Below, one piece after another: positions 9,199 through 17,210 of a DNA stretch of 64,000 nucleotides (positions within the stretch are counted from its first letter, which is position 1; every line of letters begins with the position of its first letter). The DNA comes from JAJXUB01 sp047974805. GTDB taxonomy: Bacteria; Actinomycetota; Actinomycetes; Actinomycetales; Dermatophilaceae. The stretch lies in assembly GCA_047974805.1 (NCBI GenBank), contig JBKECS010000011.1, positions 52,980-116,979 on the forward strand, in the 5' to 3' direction. A program made the translations under genes and the position numbers. The notes under the pieces were generated by a model. That model was not told where the DNA came from. It saw nothing but the letters and a program-made list of their open reading frames with translations, and ran no database searches.

Positions 9199-9987
9199 CT
9201 AGGTGGGGGTCACGGCCGGGACGTGTTGACGGACCCAGTCGATCCACGCGTCCATGCCCTCGCCGGTCCGGGCGCTGAGGGTGATGAGTTCGGCCGTGGG
9301 GTTGATTCGGCGCAGGTTCTCCTCGAAGGTTGCCAGATCGGCGTCCAGATACGGGATGAGGTCGGCCTTGTTAACGATGACGAGGTCGACCGCGCGGAAC
9401 ATCACCGGGTATTTCAACGGCTTCTCCTCACCCTCGGTGATGGAGTAGACCATCGCCCGGTGCTGGGCGCCGACGTCGAACTCGGCTGGGCAGACGAGAT
9501 TGCCCACGTTCTCGACGAAGAGCACGTCCAGGGCGGGCAGGTCCAGGCTGTCCAACGCCCGGGCCACCATGGGGGCGTCCAGGTGGCACTCGCCACCGAA
9601 ACCGTCGCTGGTGTTCAGCAGGCTGACCTGGGCTCCGAAGCCGGCAAGACGGTCCGCGTCGATGCTCGTCTCGATGTCGCCTTCGACGACACCGCAGCGC
9701 ACCTCACCAGAGAGCTCGGCAAGCGTGCGGGCCAACAGCGTCGTCTTGCCGGCCCCAGGGGAGGACATGAGGTTGATCGCGGTGACCCCGGCCTCTTCGA
9801 GCCGGTTCCGATTGCGCTCCGCGGCCCGGTCGTTCTCGTCGAAGATCCGCTCGAGCACGACGACGCGCTCGGTCCCGGTGGCATACGCGCTCATGTCGCC
9901 GTGGGCCAAGGGATCAGCGGGTTCGCCATGATGGTCGTGGTCGTGGTCGTGCACGGTGCCGTCGTCGTGGCGGTGGAAGCGCCCCAT
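9199..9987 (-). CDS. hypB: Hydrogenase nickel-incorporation GTPase HypB
   Basis: GTPase that loads nickel into the hydrogenase large subunit together with HypA. The 262-residue protein has a His/Asp-rich N-terminus (HDHDHDHH, residues 14-20), as in nickel-storing HypB proteins. The P-loop SPGAGKTT spans 76-83, followed by a SIMIBI-class GTPase domain including FVENVGNLVCPAEFD. It lies 63 bp after hypA in the leftward araC-hypA-hypB unit, facing away from the rest of the hyp genes. Confidence 0.96.
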   Translation of the reverse strand: MGRFHRHDDGTVHDHDHDHHGEPADPLAHGDMSAYATGTERVVVLERIFDENDRAAERNRNRLEEAGVTAINLMSSPGAGKTTLLARTLAELSGEVRCGVVEGDIETSIDADRLAGFGAQVSLLNTSDGFGGECHLDAPMVARALDSLDLPALDVLFVENVGNLVCPAEFDVGAQHRAMVYSITEGEEKPLKYPVMFRAVDLVIVNKADLIPYLDADLATFEENLRRINPTAELITLSARTGEGMDAWIDWVRQHVPAVTPT

Positions 9988-10050
9988 GAGGACTCCTTCG
10001 TCAGAGGTTGATCGGATGATGAATGCGGTGATGGGCCGACGCCGGCCAGG

Positions 10051-10416
10051 TCACGGGGGCGCCGGGGCTGTGGTTCGGGCCTCCCCGACGTCCATGGACG
10101 TGATGAGGAATTCCTCGCCGGTTCGGACCTCGATGTCTCCGGAGGCACAGCGCGCGCAGACGAGAACGAGGTCGTGCTCGACCTCGGTCAGCTCGTGGCA
10201 GGCTCGGCACGCCAGCGTGATCGGGATCGATTCGATCTGGAGGCGGGAGTCCGCCAGCGGTCCGTCCTGGACGACGAGGGTCCAACAGTAGGTCAAGGTC
10301 TCGGGGACCACCTGGCGCAGCCGCCCCACCTGGAGGTGGACCGTCTGGACCTCGCGGCCCTGGGCGGCCTGGGCGACGACCTTGTAGATCTGCTGGCATA
10401 GGGACAGTTCGTGCAC
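10051..10416 (-). CDS. hypA: Hydrogenase nickel metallochaperone HypA
   Basis: Delivers nickel with HypB during [NiFe]-hydrogenase maturation. The 121-residue product begins MHELSLCQQI, where His2 is the nickel ligand. The zinc site is C70-x2-C73 with C87-x2-C90. The C-terminal tail after residue 110 (TTAPAPP) is longer than usual. Its start is 4 bp after the araC-family stop, so the two are probably one transcript. Confidence 0.95.
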   Translation of the reverse strand: MHELSLCQQIYKVVAQAAQGREVQTVHLQVGRLRQVVPETLTYCWTLVVQDGPLADSRLQIESIPITLACRACHELTEVEHDLVLVCARCASGDIEVRTGEEFLITSMDVGEARTTAPAPP

Positions 10417-10420
10417 GTCA

Positions 10421-11482
10421 TCACTTTCGCAGAGTCAGCGACGGGGTCTCGCCGAAGCGCCGTCGGTAGAGGGCCGCGAAGTTGCCCAGGTGGGTGAACC
10501 CCCACGATTGGGCCACTTCGGTGACGGTGACACCGTCCTCGGGCAGAGCGTCGGCGAGTTGGGCACGAACCCGGTCCAGCCGAAGATCGCGCACATAGGC
10601 CATCGGGGTGGTGCCCAGGTCGGCCCGGAAGCCTTGTTGGATGGACCGCCGGCTCATCCGCGCGTGCCGGGCCAGGTCGTCCAACGTGATGGCCCGGGCA
10701 ATGTTCTGCTCGATGTAGGCGATCGAACGGCGGACCGCCGGACGGCCGCTGCGGGTGTGCTCCCGCACGAGATCGTGGTGATGGCTCGACGGCTGGATGA
10801 GTAGCAGGGTGGAGATGACGAAGTCCTCGACCGGTCCGGCACCGGCGCCCTGGTGCAGCAGCGATCCCTGGTTGAGGATTTCGCTGGACAGCAACTGCAT
10901 CGCCGTGTGCCACCGGGTGGCCACATCGCTGGTCAAGTCCATGATCGGAGCGAACCTGATCGGGGTCGTCGAGGTGCGCCCACGCATACGGGCCACAGCG
11001 GTCTCGAGGGCGTCGGCCTCGATCCGCAGGACTACGTGCGGGCTGTCGAGGTCCATAGTGAGGTAGAGCTGGTCCCCTGGGTTGGTCACCAACGCGCGAT
11101 AGGGGCTGATCTCCTCTGTGCTCGTGCCCAATCGGACGCTTCCCGAGCCCGAGGTCGGCATGTGGATGCTGTACCACATGCCGGTGGCTGTGATGTCGAG
11201 CGAGGCGGGTGCATGCAGATCCAGATGCGCCAGCGTCACATCCCGTATGCGCACGGCGTGCATGCTCGCCTGGAACGGGGCTGCCTGGGGGTCCTGCAGG
11301 ATCAACGTGCACCGGCCGACGAAGGCCTGGAGCAAGTCGCTGGCCTCCCGTCGATCCTCGGTACGGAACACCTCGTGATCGCGTAGGGCGACCGGAACAC
11401 CGCGCGATTGCACTCGACGTCTCACGGGCGTACGGGTGCGGCGGGTGTCGATGAACCCGAGCTTGGACAGCCGCGTCATCAC
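10421..11482 (-). CDS. AraC-family transcriptional regulator, divergent to the hydrogenase operon
   Basis: A 353-residue protein with an N-terminal AraC-binding-like sensory domain (about 20-210) and a C-terminal double helix-turn-helix (about 245-345) containing ITLDDLARHARMSRRSIQQG and VTVTEVAQSWGFTHLGNFAA. It is transcribed with hypA and hypB and away from the hucM-hucS-hucL operon across a shared 159-bp intergenic region. Control of the hydrogenase genes is therefore the likely role. The effector is unknown. Confidence 0.85.
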   Translation of the reverse strand: MMTRLSKLGFIDTRRTRTPVRRRVQSRGVPVALRDHEVFRTEDRREASDLLQAFVGRCTLILQDPQAAPFQASMHAVRIRDVTLAHLDLHAPASLDITATGMWYSIHMPTSGSGSVRLGTSTEEISPYRALVTNPGDQLYLTMDLDSPHVVLRIEADALETAVARMRGRTSTTPIRFAPIMDLTSDVATRWHTAMQLLSSEILNQGSLLHQGAGAGPVEDFVISTLLLIQPSSHHHDLVREHTRSGRPAVRRSIAYIEQNIARAITLDDLARHARMSRRSIQQGFRADLGTTPMAYVRDLRLDRVRAQLADALPEDGVTVTEVAQSWGFTHLGNFAALYRRRFGETPSLTLRK

Positions 11483-11641
11483 CGCCCCTTCCTCAGTTAC
11501 CCGGACTTCATATCACATCTTGGCTGCGCTCTCATCACAATGATTCTGCGCAATATGGATAGCTTATGCGCTCCACTGATAGCCACGTTTCCGGCCAGAA
11601 CCTAGCGTGACGCGAGTCACGACAACTGGAAAGGGTGTGGC
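11483..11641. promoter_or_regulatory. Divergent promoter region between the araC-family gene and the hydrogenase operon
   Basis: A 159-bp non-coding stretch, AT-richer than its flanks around 11505-11580, that must hold both divergent promoters. TGCGCA at about 11547 and TATGCGCT at about 11565 flank an AT-rich core. A CRP/GlxR-like palindrome lies at 11606-11621. Confidence 0.6.
11606..11621. promoter_or_regulatory. CRP/GlxR-like palindrome before the hydrogenase operon
   Basis: CGTGAC-GCGA-GTCACG is a perfect inverted repeat. It can be read as GTGA-N6-TCAC, the core of CRP/GlxR operators. It ends 20 bp before the first start codon of the operon, a position more typical of repression than activation. 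Confidence 0.45.
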
Positions 11642-12226
11642 ATGCGGGACGAACCGACACTCTCGGCGCAACCAAGCAATACGACCGCGCTCCAGGAACG
11701 GCTGAACGACCCAGCGGTCGCCGGAGCACTGGCAACGATCCTTGACCACGCCGATCTTCTCGCCGTCATGGTCGAGGGGCTGAACGGATTCACCGCTCGC
11801 TCGGAGATCATCGGCGAATCCCTGCTGGCCTCGCTGAACGATGCTCGCTCGATGGCCGAGGCGCCGGATAGCCCGGTCAAGGGACTGGACTTTGTTGGGG
11901 TCGCCGGCGCCCTACGAGATCTGGCCAACGTCATGCCCAAGGTGGCACCGGTCATGCTCGACATCGTCGGCTCGGGGATCATCGACGAAGTGATGCACTC
12001 CGGAATCACCGAGCCCAAGGTCATCGACCAGGTGGGCAAACTCGGCCGGGGTCTGGCCAAGGGTGCTGAGAACGCCTCGGCCAACCACCTTGAGGTCGAC
12101 GGGCCGTTCAAACTCATGCGCCTGCTCAAGGACCCTGACATTGCCCGCGGTTTGGGGTTCTTCCTCAACGTTCTCAAATCCATGGGCGCCGAACTCGGCA
12201 GCTCGACCACACCTACCGCCCGGTAA
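11642..12226 (+). CDS. hucM: HucM-like / DUF1641-like hydrogenase-associated protein
   Basis: First gene of the hydrogenase operon, 194 residues, helix-rich, with no transmembrane segment or Cys. In Mycobacterium smegmatis the gene before hucS encodes HucM, of about this size, which forms a central stalk that anchors eight HucSL units and passes menaquinone to them. Position and length match. The C-terminal block PFKLMRLLKDPD to FFLNVLKSMG resembles DUF1641 proteins, from memory. The HucM assignment rests on synteny and is not proven by sequence alone. Confidence 0.7.
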   Translation: MRDEPTLSAQPSNTTALQERLNDPAVAGALATILDHADLLAVMVEGLNGFTARSEIIGESLLASLNDARSMAEAPDSPVKGLDFVGVAGALRDLANVMPKVAPVMLDIVGSGIIDEVMHSGITEPKVIDQVGKLGRGLAKGAENASANHLEVDGPFKLMRLLKDPDIARGLGFFLNVLKSMGAELGSSTTPTAR

Positions 12227-12240
12227 GAAGGAGATCACCT

Positions 12241-13212
12241 ATGTCGTCAGTGCTGTGGTTGCAGGGCGGGGCCTGCTCCGGCAACTCGATGTCGTTCCTG
12301 AACGCCGAAGAACCCAACGTCGTCGATCTCATCGTCGACTTCGGCCTGGAACTCCTCTGGCATCCCTCCCTGGGTCTGGAACTCGGACAGCAGGCCAAGG
12401 ACATCTTCTGGTCCTGTGCTCGCGGGGAGAAGCCGCTGGACATCTTCGTCATGGAGGGAACGGTCATCGAGGGTCCGGACGGGTCCGGTCGATATGACAT
12501 GTTCGCCGAGCGGCCGATGAAGGACTGGGTCACCGACCTGGCCAACGCCGCCTCGATCGTCGTCGCCATCGGCGATTGCGCCTGTTGGGGCGGGATTCCC
12601 GCTATGGAGCCGAACCCGAGCGACTCGACGGGGATGCAGTTCCACAAGCGGGCCAAGGGCGGCTTCCTCGGGCCGGATTGGCGCAGCAAGTCTGGCCTGC
12701 CGGTGATCAATATTCCCGGATGCCCGGCCCACCCGGACTGGATCACACAGATCATCGTCGCCCTGGCGACCGGCCGTGCCGGGGACATCGCGCTTGACGA
12801 CCTGCACCGGCCGCAGACGTTCTTCAAGTCCTTCACCCAGACCGGATGCACTCGGGTGCAGTTCTTCGAATACAAGCAGTCCTCGATGAGCTTCGGCGAG
12901 GGGACCCGAACCGGGTGCCTGTTCTACGAACTCGGCTGTCGTGGCCCGATGACGCACAGCCCGTGCAACCGGATCCTGTGGAATCGGCAATCGAGCAAGA
13001 CCCGCGCCGGTATGCCGTGCATCGGCTGTACCGAACCAGAATTCCCCTTCCGCGACCTGGCCGCAGGCACGGTCTTCAAGACCCAAAAGGTCTCGGGAGT
13101 GGTTCCGCAAGAGGTGCCCGAGGGTACCGACCACCTGACCTACATGGCGCACGCCGCCGCTGCTCGGGTGGCCGCTCCGCAGTGGACCAAGGAAGACATC
13201 TTCGTCGTCTGA
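12241..13212 (+). CDS. hucS: [NiFe]-hydrogenase small subunit, group 2a (Huc type)
   Basis: Electron-transfer subunit that takes electrons from the NiFe site to quinone. The 323-residue product lacks a Tat signal, so the enzyme faces the cytoplasm as in group 2a. Proximal-cluster residues are C12, C113 and C161, but the usual fourth Cys is N15 (ACSGN). Distal Cys are C203, C226 and C233, with Q200 in place of His. Medial Cys are C242, C260 and C263. This fits a relay of three-iron clusters as described for M. smegmatis Huc. It has a strong AAGAAGGAGAT ribosome-binding site. Confidence 0.93.
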   Translation: MSSVLWLQGGACSGNSMSFLNAEEPNVVDLIVDFGLELLWHPSLGLELGQQAKDIFWSCARGEKPLDIFVMEGTVIEGPDGSGRYDMFAERPMKDWVTDLANAASIVVAIGDCACWGGIPAMEPNPSDSTGMQFHKRAKGGFLGPDWRSKSGLPVINIPGCPAHPDWITQIIVALATGRAGDIALDDLHRPQTFFKSFTQTGCTRVQFFEYKQSSMSFGEGTRTGCLFYELGCRGPMTHSPCNRILWNRQSSKTRAGMPCIGCTEPEFPFRDLAAGTVFKTQKVSGVVPQEVPEGTDHLTYMAHAAAARVAAPQWTKEDIFVV

Positions 13213-13260
13213 GCCTGGCCGCCGCACCATAATGCTTCTCACCAGAAGGGGAAATCAGCA

Positions 13261-14874
13261 ATGACCCAAGCCGTCGATCTGTTCGTCAGCCCACTAGGAC
13301 GCGTCGAGGGTGACCTCGACGTGCGGGTGACGATCGAAGATGGGCACGTCACCTCGGCGTGGACCGAAGCCGCCATGTTCCGTGGCTTCGAGATGATCCT
13401 CAAGGGCAAGGACCCCCAGGCAGGGCTCGTCGTCACCCCGCGTATTTGCGGCATTTGCGGCGGCAGCCATCTCTACAAGGCCGCCTACGCCTTGGACACC
13501 GCCTGGCGCACGCACGTGCCGCCGAACGCCACGCTCATCCGCAACATTGCCCAGGCCTGCGAGACGCTGCAGTCCATCCCGCGCTACTTCTACGCGCTGT
13601 TCGCCATCGACCTGACGAACAAGAACTACGCCAAGTCGCCGCTGTACGACGAGGCGGTGCGCCGATTCGCGCCCTACGTCGGCACGGCGTACCAAAAGGG
13701 TGTGGTCCTGTCCAACAAGCCGGTCGAGGTGTATGCCATCTTCGGCGGGCAATGGCCGCACAGCTCCTTCATGGTCCCCGGCGGCGTGATGAGCGCGCCG
13801 ACGCTGGCCGATGTCACGCGAGCGACCGCGATCCTGAACCACTGGAAGGACAACTGGCTGGAGAAGGAGTGGCTCGGCTGCTCCATCGAGCGCTGGCTGG
13901 AGAACAAGACCTGGGACGACGTGCTGGCCTGGGTGGACGAGAACGAGTCCCAGCGCAACTCGGACTGCGGCTTCTTCATCCGGTATGCCTTGGACGTGGG
14001 CCTGGACAAGTACGGGGCCGGCCCGGGCAACTTCATCGCTCCAGGCACCTACCTGGACCCGGAGCTGTACGAGAACCCCACGGTCGAGGGGCGTCAGGAC
14101 GCGCTCATCGGTCGCGGCGGGGTCTATGCAGGTGGACGCTTTTTCGAATACGACCAGATGCGCGTCTCGGAGGACGTCACCCACTCGTTCTATCAGGGCA
14201 GCCGGCCGCTGCACCCCTGGGAGGGCGAGACCATCCCGATCGACCCGGCTGCGGCCCGACCGGAGGGCAAGTATTCCTGGGCCAAATCGCCCCGCTACGA
14301 CGTCCCCGACCTGGGCCGGGTTCCGTTGGAGGCGGGTCCGTTGGCCCGCCGGATCGCGGCGGCTGCGCCCAACCCGGCAGAGCACCAGGACAGCGACCCG
14401 TTGTTCGCCAACATGCTCGACCGGCTCGGCCCGTCGGTGTTCGTCCGGCAGATGGCGCGGATGCACGAGGGACCGAAGTACTACCAGTGGGTTATGGACT
14501 GGCTGTCCCGGATCGACCTGTCGGAGAGCTTCTACACCAAACCGGTGGAGCACGAATCCGGCAAGGGCTGGGGTGCCACCGAGGCAGCCCGCGGCGCTCT
14601 GCAGGACTGGATCGTCATCGAGAACGGCAAGATCGAGAACTACCAGGTCATCACCCCCACCGCGTGGAACATCGGTCCACGTGACGGTGATTCGGTGCTC
14701 GGCCCGATGGAGCAGGCGTTCATCGGCACACCGATCGTCGACATGGAGGACCCGGTGGAACTCGGTCACGTGGCCCGGTCCTATGACTCATGCCTGGTTT
14801 GCACCGTGCACGCCTACGACGGAAAGACCGGACGCGAGTTGAGCCAGTTCGTCGTCAACGGCATGACGTCATGA
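13261..14874 (+). CDS. hucL: [NiFe]-hydrogenase large subunit, group 2a (Huc type)
   Basis: Catalytic subunit that oxidises H2 at a NiFe(CN)2CO centre. The 537-residue protein has the L1 motif RICGICGGSH (C63, C66) and the L2 motif DSCLVCTVH (C511, C514, H517). L1 with GGSHLYKA is the group 2a form; group 1h enzymes have GDNH instead. A 20-residue tail after H517 (518-537) should be removed by the maturation protease, whose gene overlaps the stop codon. Confidence 0.95.
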   Translation: MTQAVDLFVSPLGRVEGDLDVRVTIEDGHVTSAWTEAAMFRGFEMILKGKDPQAGLVVTPRICGICGGSHLYKAAYALDTAWRTHVPPNATLIRNIAQACETLQSIPRYFYALFAIDLTNKNYAKSPLYDEAVRRFAPYVGTAYQKGVVLSNKPVEVYAIFGGQWPHSSFMVPGGVMSAPTLADVTRATAILNHWKDNWLEKEWLGCSIERWLENKTWDDVLAWVDENESQRNSDCGFFIRYALDVGLDKYGAGPGNFIAPGTYLDPELYENPTVEGRQDALIGRGGVYAGGRFFEYDQMRVSEDVTHSFYQGSRPLHPWEGETIPIDPAAARPEGKYSWAKSPRYDVPDLGRVPLEAGPLARRIAAAAPNPAEHQDSDPLFANMLDRLGPSVFVRQMARMHEGPKYYQWVMDWLSRIDLSESFYTKPVEHESGKGWGATEAARGALQDWIVIENGKIENYQVITPTAWNIGPRDGDSVLGPMEQAFIGTPIVDMEDPVELGHVARSYDSCLVCTVHAYDGKTGRELSQFVVNGMTS

Positions 14875-15716
14875 CCTCTACGCCCATCGTCGAGCAGACT
14901 CATGCCCTGCATGAGCTGCTCGACGATGGGCAACCGGTCGCGGAATGCGATGTTCTCTTGATTGGCTGCGGGAACATCCTCCGCGGCGACGACGCCGTCG
15001 GCCCCACTCTCGTGCGGGCACTGTGGGCCGGCGGCGTCCCTGACGGTGTGCGCCTCGTCGACGGAGGTACGGCCGGCATGGATGTGGCGTTCCAAATGCG
15101 CGGCGCCCATCACGTCGTCATCGTGGACGCGGCGACCACTGGAAGTCCGGCTGGCACGATCTACCGGGTGCCCGCGGACGAACTGGAGGACATGCCCCCG
15201 TTGACGGGACTGCACACCCACTCCTTCCGATGGGACCACGCCCTGTCGCTGGGCCGATGGCTGCTCGGGCCAGCGATGCCGGAGACGGTCACGGTGCTGC
15301 TCATCGAAGGATCCGATTTCACCCCGGGTGGACACCTGTCCGCCCCCGTCGAAGCGGCCATGCGTCAGGTCATCGACATCGTCCGGGAGGACTTCTTCCC
15401 GGCTGGGCGGGGTCCGGTCGTGGAGGTGTCCACGGACGGGTACCTGCGCATGGACGCCGAGACGGCGCAGGAGTACTTCCCCACCGGCGCCGTCGGTGGG
15501 CAGTTCTCGGATGTGGGCTTCGACCTCATCCCGCTGGCAGGTCCGGCCCACGGCGGTGGAGTGCTCAAACAGCGCAACACCGCCGGAGATCGATCCATCC
15601 TGGTACGGGAACTGATCGACCGGGATCTGCCACCGGGCCGGTACGCCTGCCGCTGGGATCCTTCGGCAGGAGCCGTCCACGTCGATGTGCCCACCGCCGG
15701 CGCATCGTTGCAGTGA
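14871..15716 (+). CDS. Hydrogenase large-subunit maturation endopeptidase with extra C-terminal region
   Basis: Cuts the C-terminal tail of HucL after nickel insertion. The core GCGNILRGDDAVG (residues 32-44), DGGTAGMD and LHTHSF are as in HybD/HyaD proteases. At 281 residues it is about 110 longer than usual. The extra part (about 165-281) contains EYFPTGAVGGQFSDVGF and LPPGRYACRWDPSAG and has no family I can name. The ATG overlaps the hucL stop (ATGA); an upstream ATG at 14790 lies inside hucL and was rejected. Confidence 0.88.
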   Translation: MTSTPIVEQTHALHELLDDGQPVAECDVLLIGCGNILRGDDAVGPTLVRALWAGGVPDGVRLVDGGTAGMDVAFQMRGAHHVVIVDAATTGSPAGTIYRVPADELEDMPPLTGLHTHSFRWDHALSLGRWLLGPAMPETVTVLLIEGSDFTPGGHLSAPVEAAMRQVIDIVREDFFPAGRGPVVEVSTDGYLRMDAETAQEYFPTGAVGGQFSDVGFDLIPLAGPAHGGGVLKQRNTAGDRSILVRELIDRDLPPGRYACRWDPSAGAVHVDVPTAGASLQ

Positions 15717-15961
15717 CTGAAGCAAACGACGACAACGAGGGTGATGCAGGTGAGCCCGTAGGGGACGATTCCGCGTTCGCGGTCGAGACCATGGTGGTCG
15801 AGGTCGCGGGTCAGTGGGCGGTCGACATCGTCGTCGCCTTCGCCGACGGCGTCGTCCGTAAACGCATACAGACATACCGCACTGCTGCCAAGGCGAGGCG
15901 CAGTGCCGACATCATCAGGCGTGCCGCGGCGAGAGAGTTGCGGCCACCAGACCACAGGTAA
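15713..15961 (+). CDS. Small conserved-context protein of the hydrogenase operon
   Basis: An 82-residue ORF whose GTG overlaps the protease stop (GTGA). An acidic N-terminus (TEANDDNEGDAGEPVGDD) precedes a compact domain with VETMVVEVAGQWAVDIVVAF, then RKRIQTYRTAAKARRSADII and a basic end. No Cys, signal or membrane helix is present. Tight coupling on both sides argues that it is real. Function is unknown; a hydrogenase assembly factor is an inference from context. Confidence 0.7.
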   Translation: MTEANDDNEGDAGEPVGDDSAFAVETMVVEVAGQWAVDIVVAFADGVVRKRIQTYRTAAKARRSADIIRRAAARELRPPDHR

Positions 15962-15974
15962 GGGGCGTAGAGCC

Positions 15975-17210
15975 GTGGTGGATATTGCACGACCCCAAGG
16001 GATCGGGGCCTTCCCGCTGCCCGCAGGACTTCTCCTGATCGGGCCAGGGCCGGGGCACGACGAGGTCAGGTCCGCGCTCGTCGCGGGCCAGACGCCCTCC
16101 CAATGGCCCGATTCGTTGCGTGGCCACGACGCGGCCTTCCGCGGGGACACCGAGGCCGCGATCGCCACCTTCACCGGGCAGGACGCAGTCAGCGCCTTCA
16201 ACCGGTACGTGCTGGACCCAGACGGGATCGATGCTGCTCAGGTGCGCCAACAGCTGCCCGATGACCTGGCCGTCCTGGTAGATCTGGTCGACTACATGCT
16301 GGGCCGAGCCGACCACCCGCCGACCAGCCTGCGCGTCCGTGATGACGTGGCCGCGCTGGTGATCTCGGCACAAGCCAGTGCGGCGCTGGAGGAGCAGCAG
16401 GTCGAACGGGCCATGGAGTTGCTTGACGGTGCCGCGGCGGCCTGCCCGCCAGAGGCGGTGCCGCTGCAGGCCCTGTTGCGGGGCCAGTGCGCCATCCTCC
16501 GCGCAGAGAACGGCGGCGATGTCGGTGCTGCCGTCATCGAGCTCGAGACGGTGCTGCGCCTGTTGGAGGAGACCGACCTGAACCCAGCCCGCGCCGAACT
16601 CCACCAGCGGCTCGGCGCGCTGCTGCATGAATCGGCTGCTGACGGCGGCATGCTCCAACCCGCGGTGGCGCACTATTCGGCCGCCGTGGCGCTCGTGGAC
16701 GAGGAGAGCGCGCCGGAGGTCTGGGCGATGGCACACCTCGGCTTGGGCACCGCCTATCTCATGATGCCGATGACCCAGGCCTCGGATGCGTTGCGGTCCG
16801 CCGTCGCCATCTCCTCGTTGCGCTCGGCGCGCCGGGTGTTCGACCCGATCAGCGCCCCGTCGCCGTGGTCATCAGCGACGTTGAATCTGGCCAACGCCCT
16901 GGTCTACTCGCCCTCACGAAAGCAGGGCGACAACCTCACCGAGGCTGTCGACCTCTATGAAGAGGTCTTGGCTCTGCGAGACCGAGACACCGACCCCCTG
17001 GGCCGCGCTCGGGTGTTGACCAATCAGGGCAACGCCCTGGCACACCTCGGCGTGTTCGATCACGCCAAGGCCAAGTTGGCCGAGGCCCGGTTCATCTTTG
17101 AGGAGCATCTCGACCACGACTCGGTCATGACCGTGCGTTCCATCCTCGATGAGATCGCTAGGGCAGGGGTCCCAGACGAGGATGGCGCCGCGGCCGGCGA
17201 GGCGAGCTGA
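15975..17210 (+). CDS. TPR-repeat protein of the hydrogenase operon
   Basis: A 411-residue protein with tetratricopeptide-like helical repeats in its C-terminal half, for example PEVWAMAHLGLGTAYLMMP, SATLNLANALVYSP and RARVLTNQGNALAHLGVFD. No signal peptide is seen. TPR proteins of this type accompany Huc-like operons and are presumed scaffolds for maturation or quinone coupling. GTG at 15975 follows an AGGGGCG ribosome-binding site; the ORF extends further upstream but there overlaps the 82-residue gene. Confidence 0.82.
   Translation: MVDIARPQGIGAFPLPAGLLLIGPGPGHDEVRSALVAGQTPSQWPDSLRGHDAAFRGDTEAAIATFTGQDAVSAFNRYVLDPDGIDAAQVRQQLPDDLAVLVDLVDYMLGRADHPPTSLRVRDDVAALVISAQASAALEEQQVERAMELLDGAAAACPPEAVPLQALLRGQCAILRAENGGDVGAAVIELETVLRLLEETDLNPARAELHQRLGALLHESAADGGMLQPAVAHYSAAVALVDEESAPEVWAMAHLGLGTAYLMMPMTQASDALRSAVAISSLRSARRVFDPISAPSPWSSATLNLANALVYSPSRKQGDNLTEAVDLYEEVLALRDRDTDPLGRARVLTNQGNALAHLGVFDHAKAKLAEARFIFEEHLDHDSVMTVRSILDEIARAGVPDEDGAAAGEAS

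Noticed and set aside
8887..10011. Long plus-strand ORF over hypB
   Set aside because: It lies antisense to hypB, crosses the ftsY end and terminator, and shows no family features; it is a high-GC shadow ORF.
12241..14874. Group 1h (Hhy) hydrogenase
   Set aside because: L1 is RICGICGGSH, not the GDNH form, and the gene order matches the Huc type.
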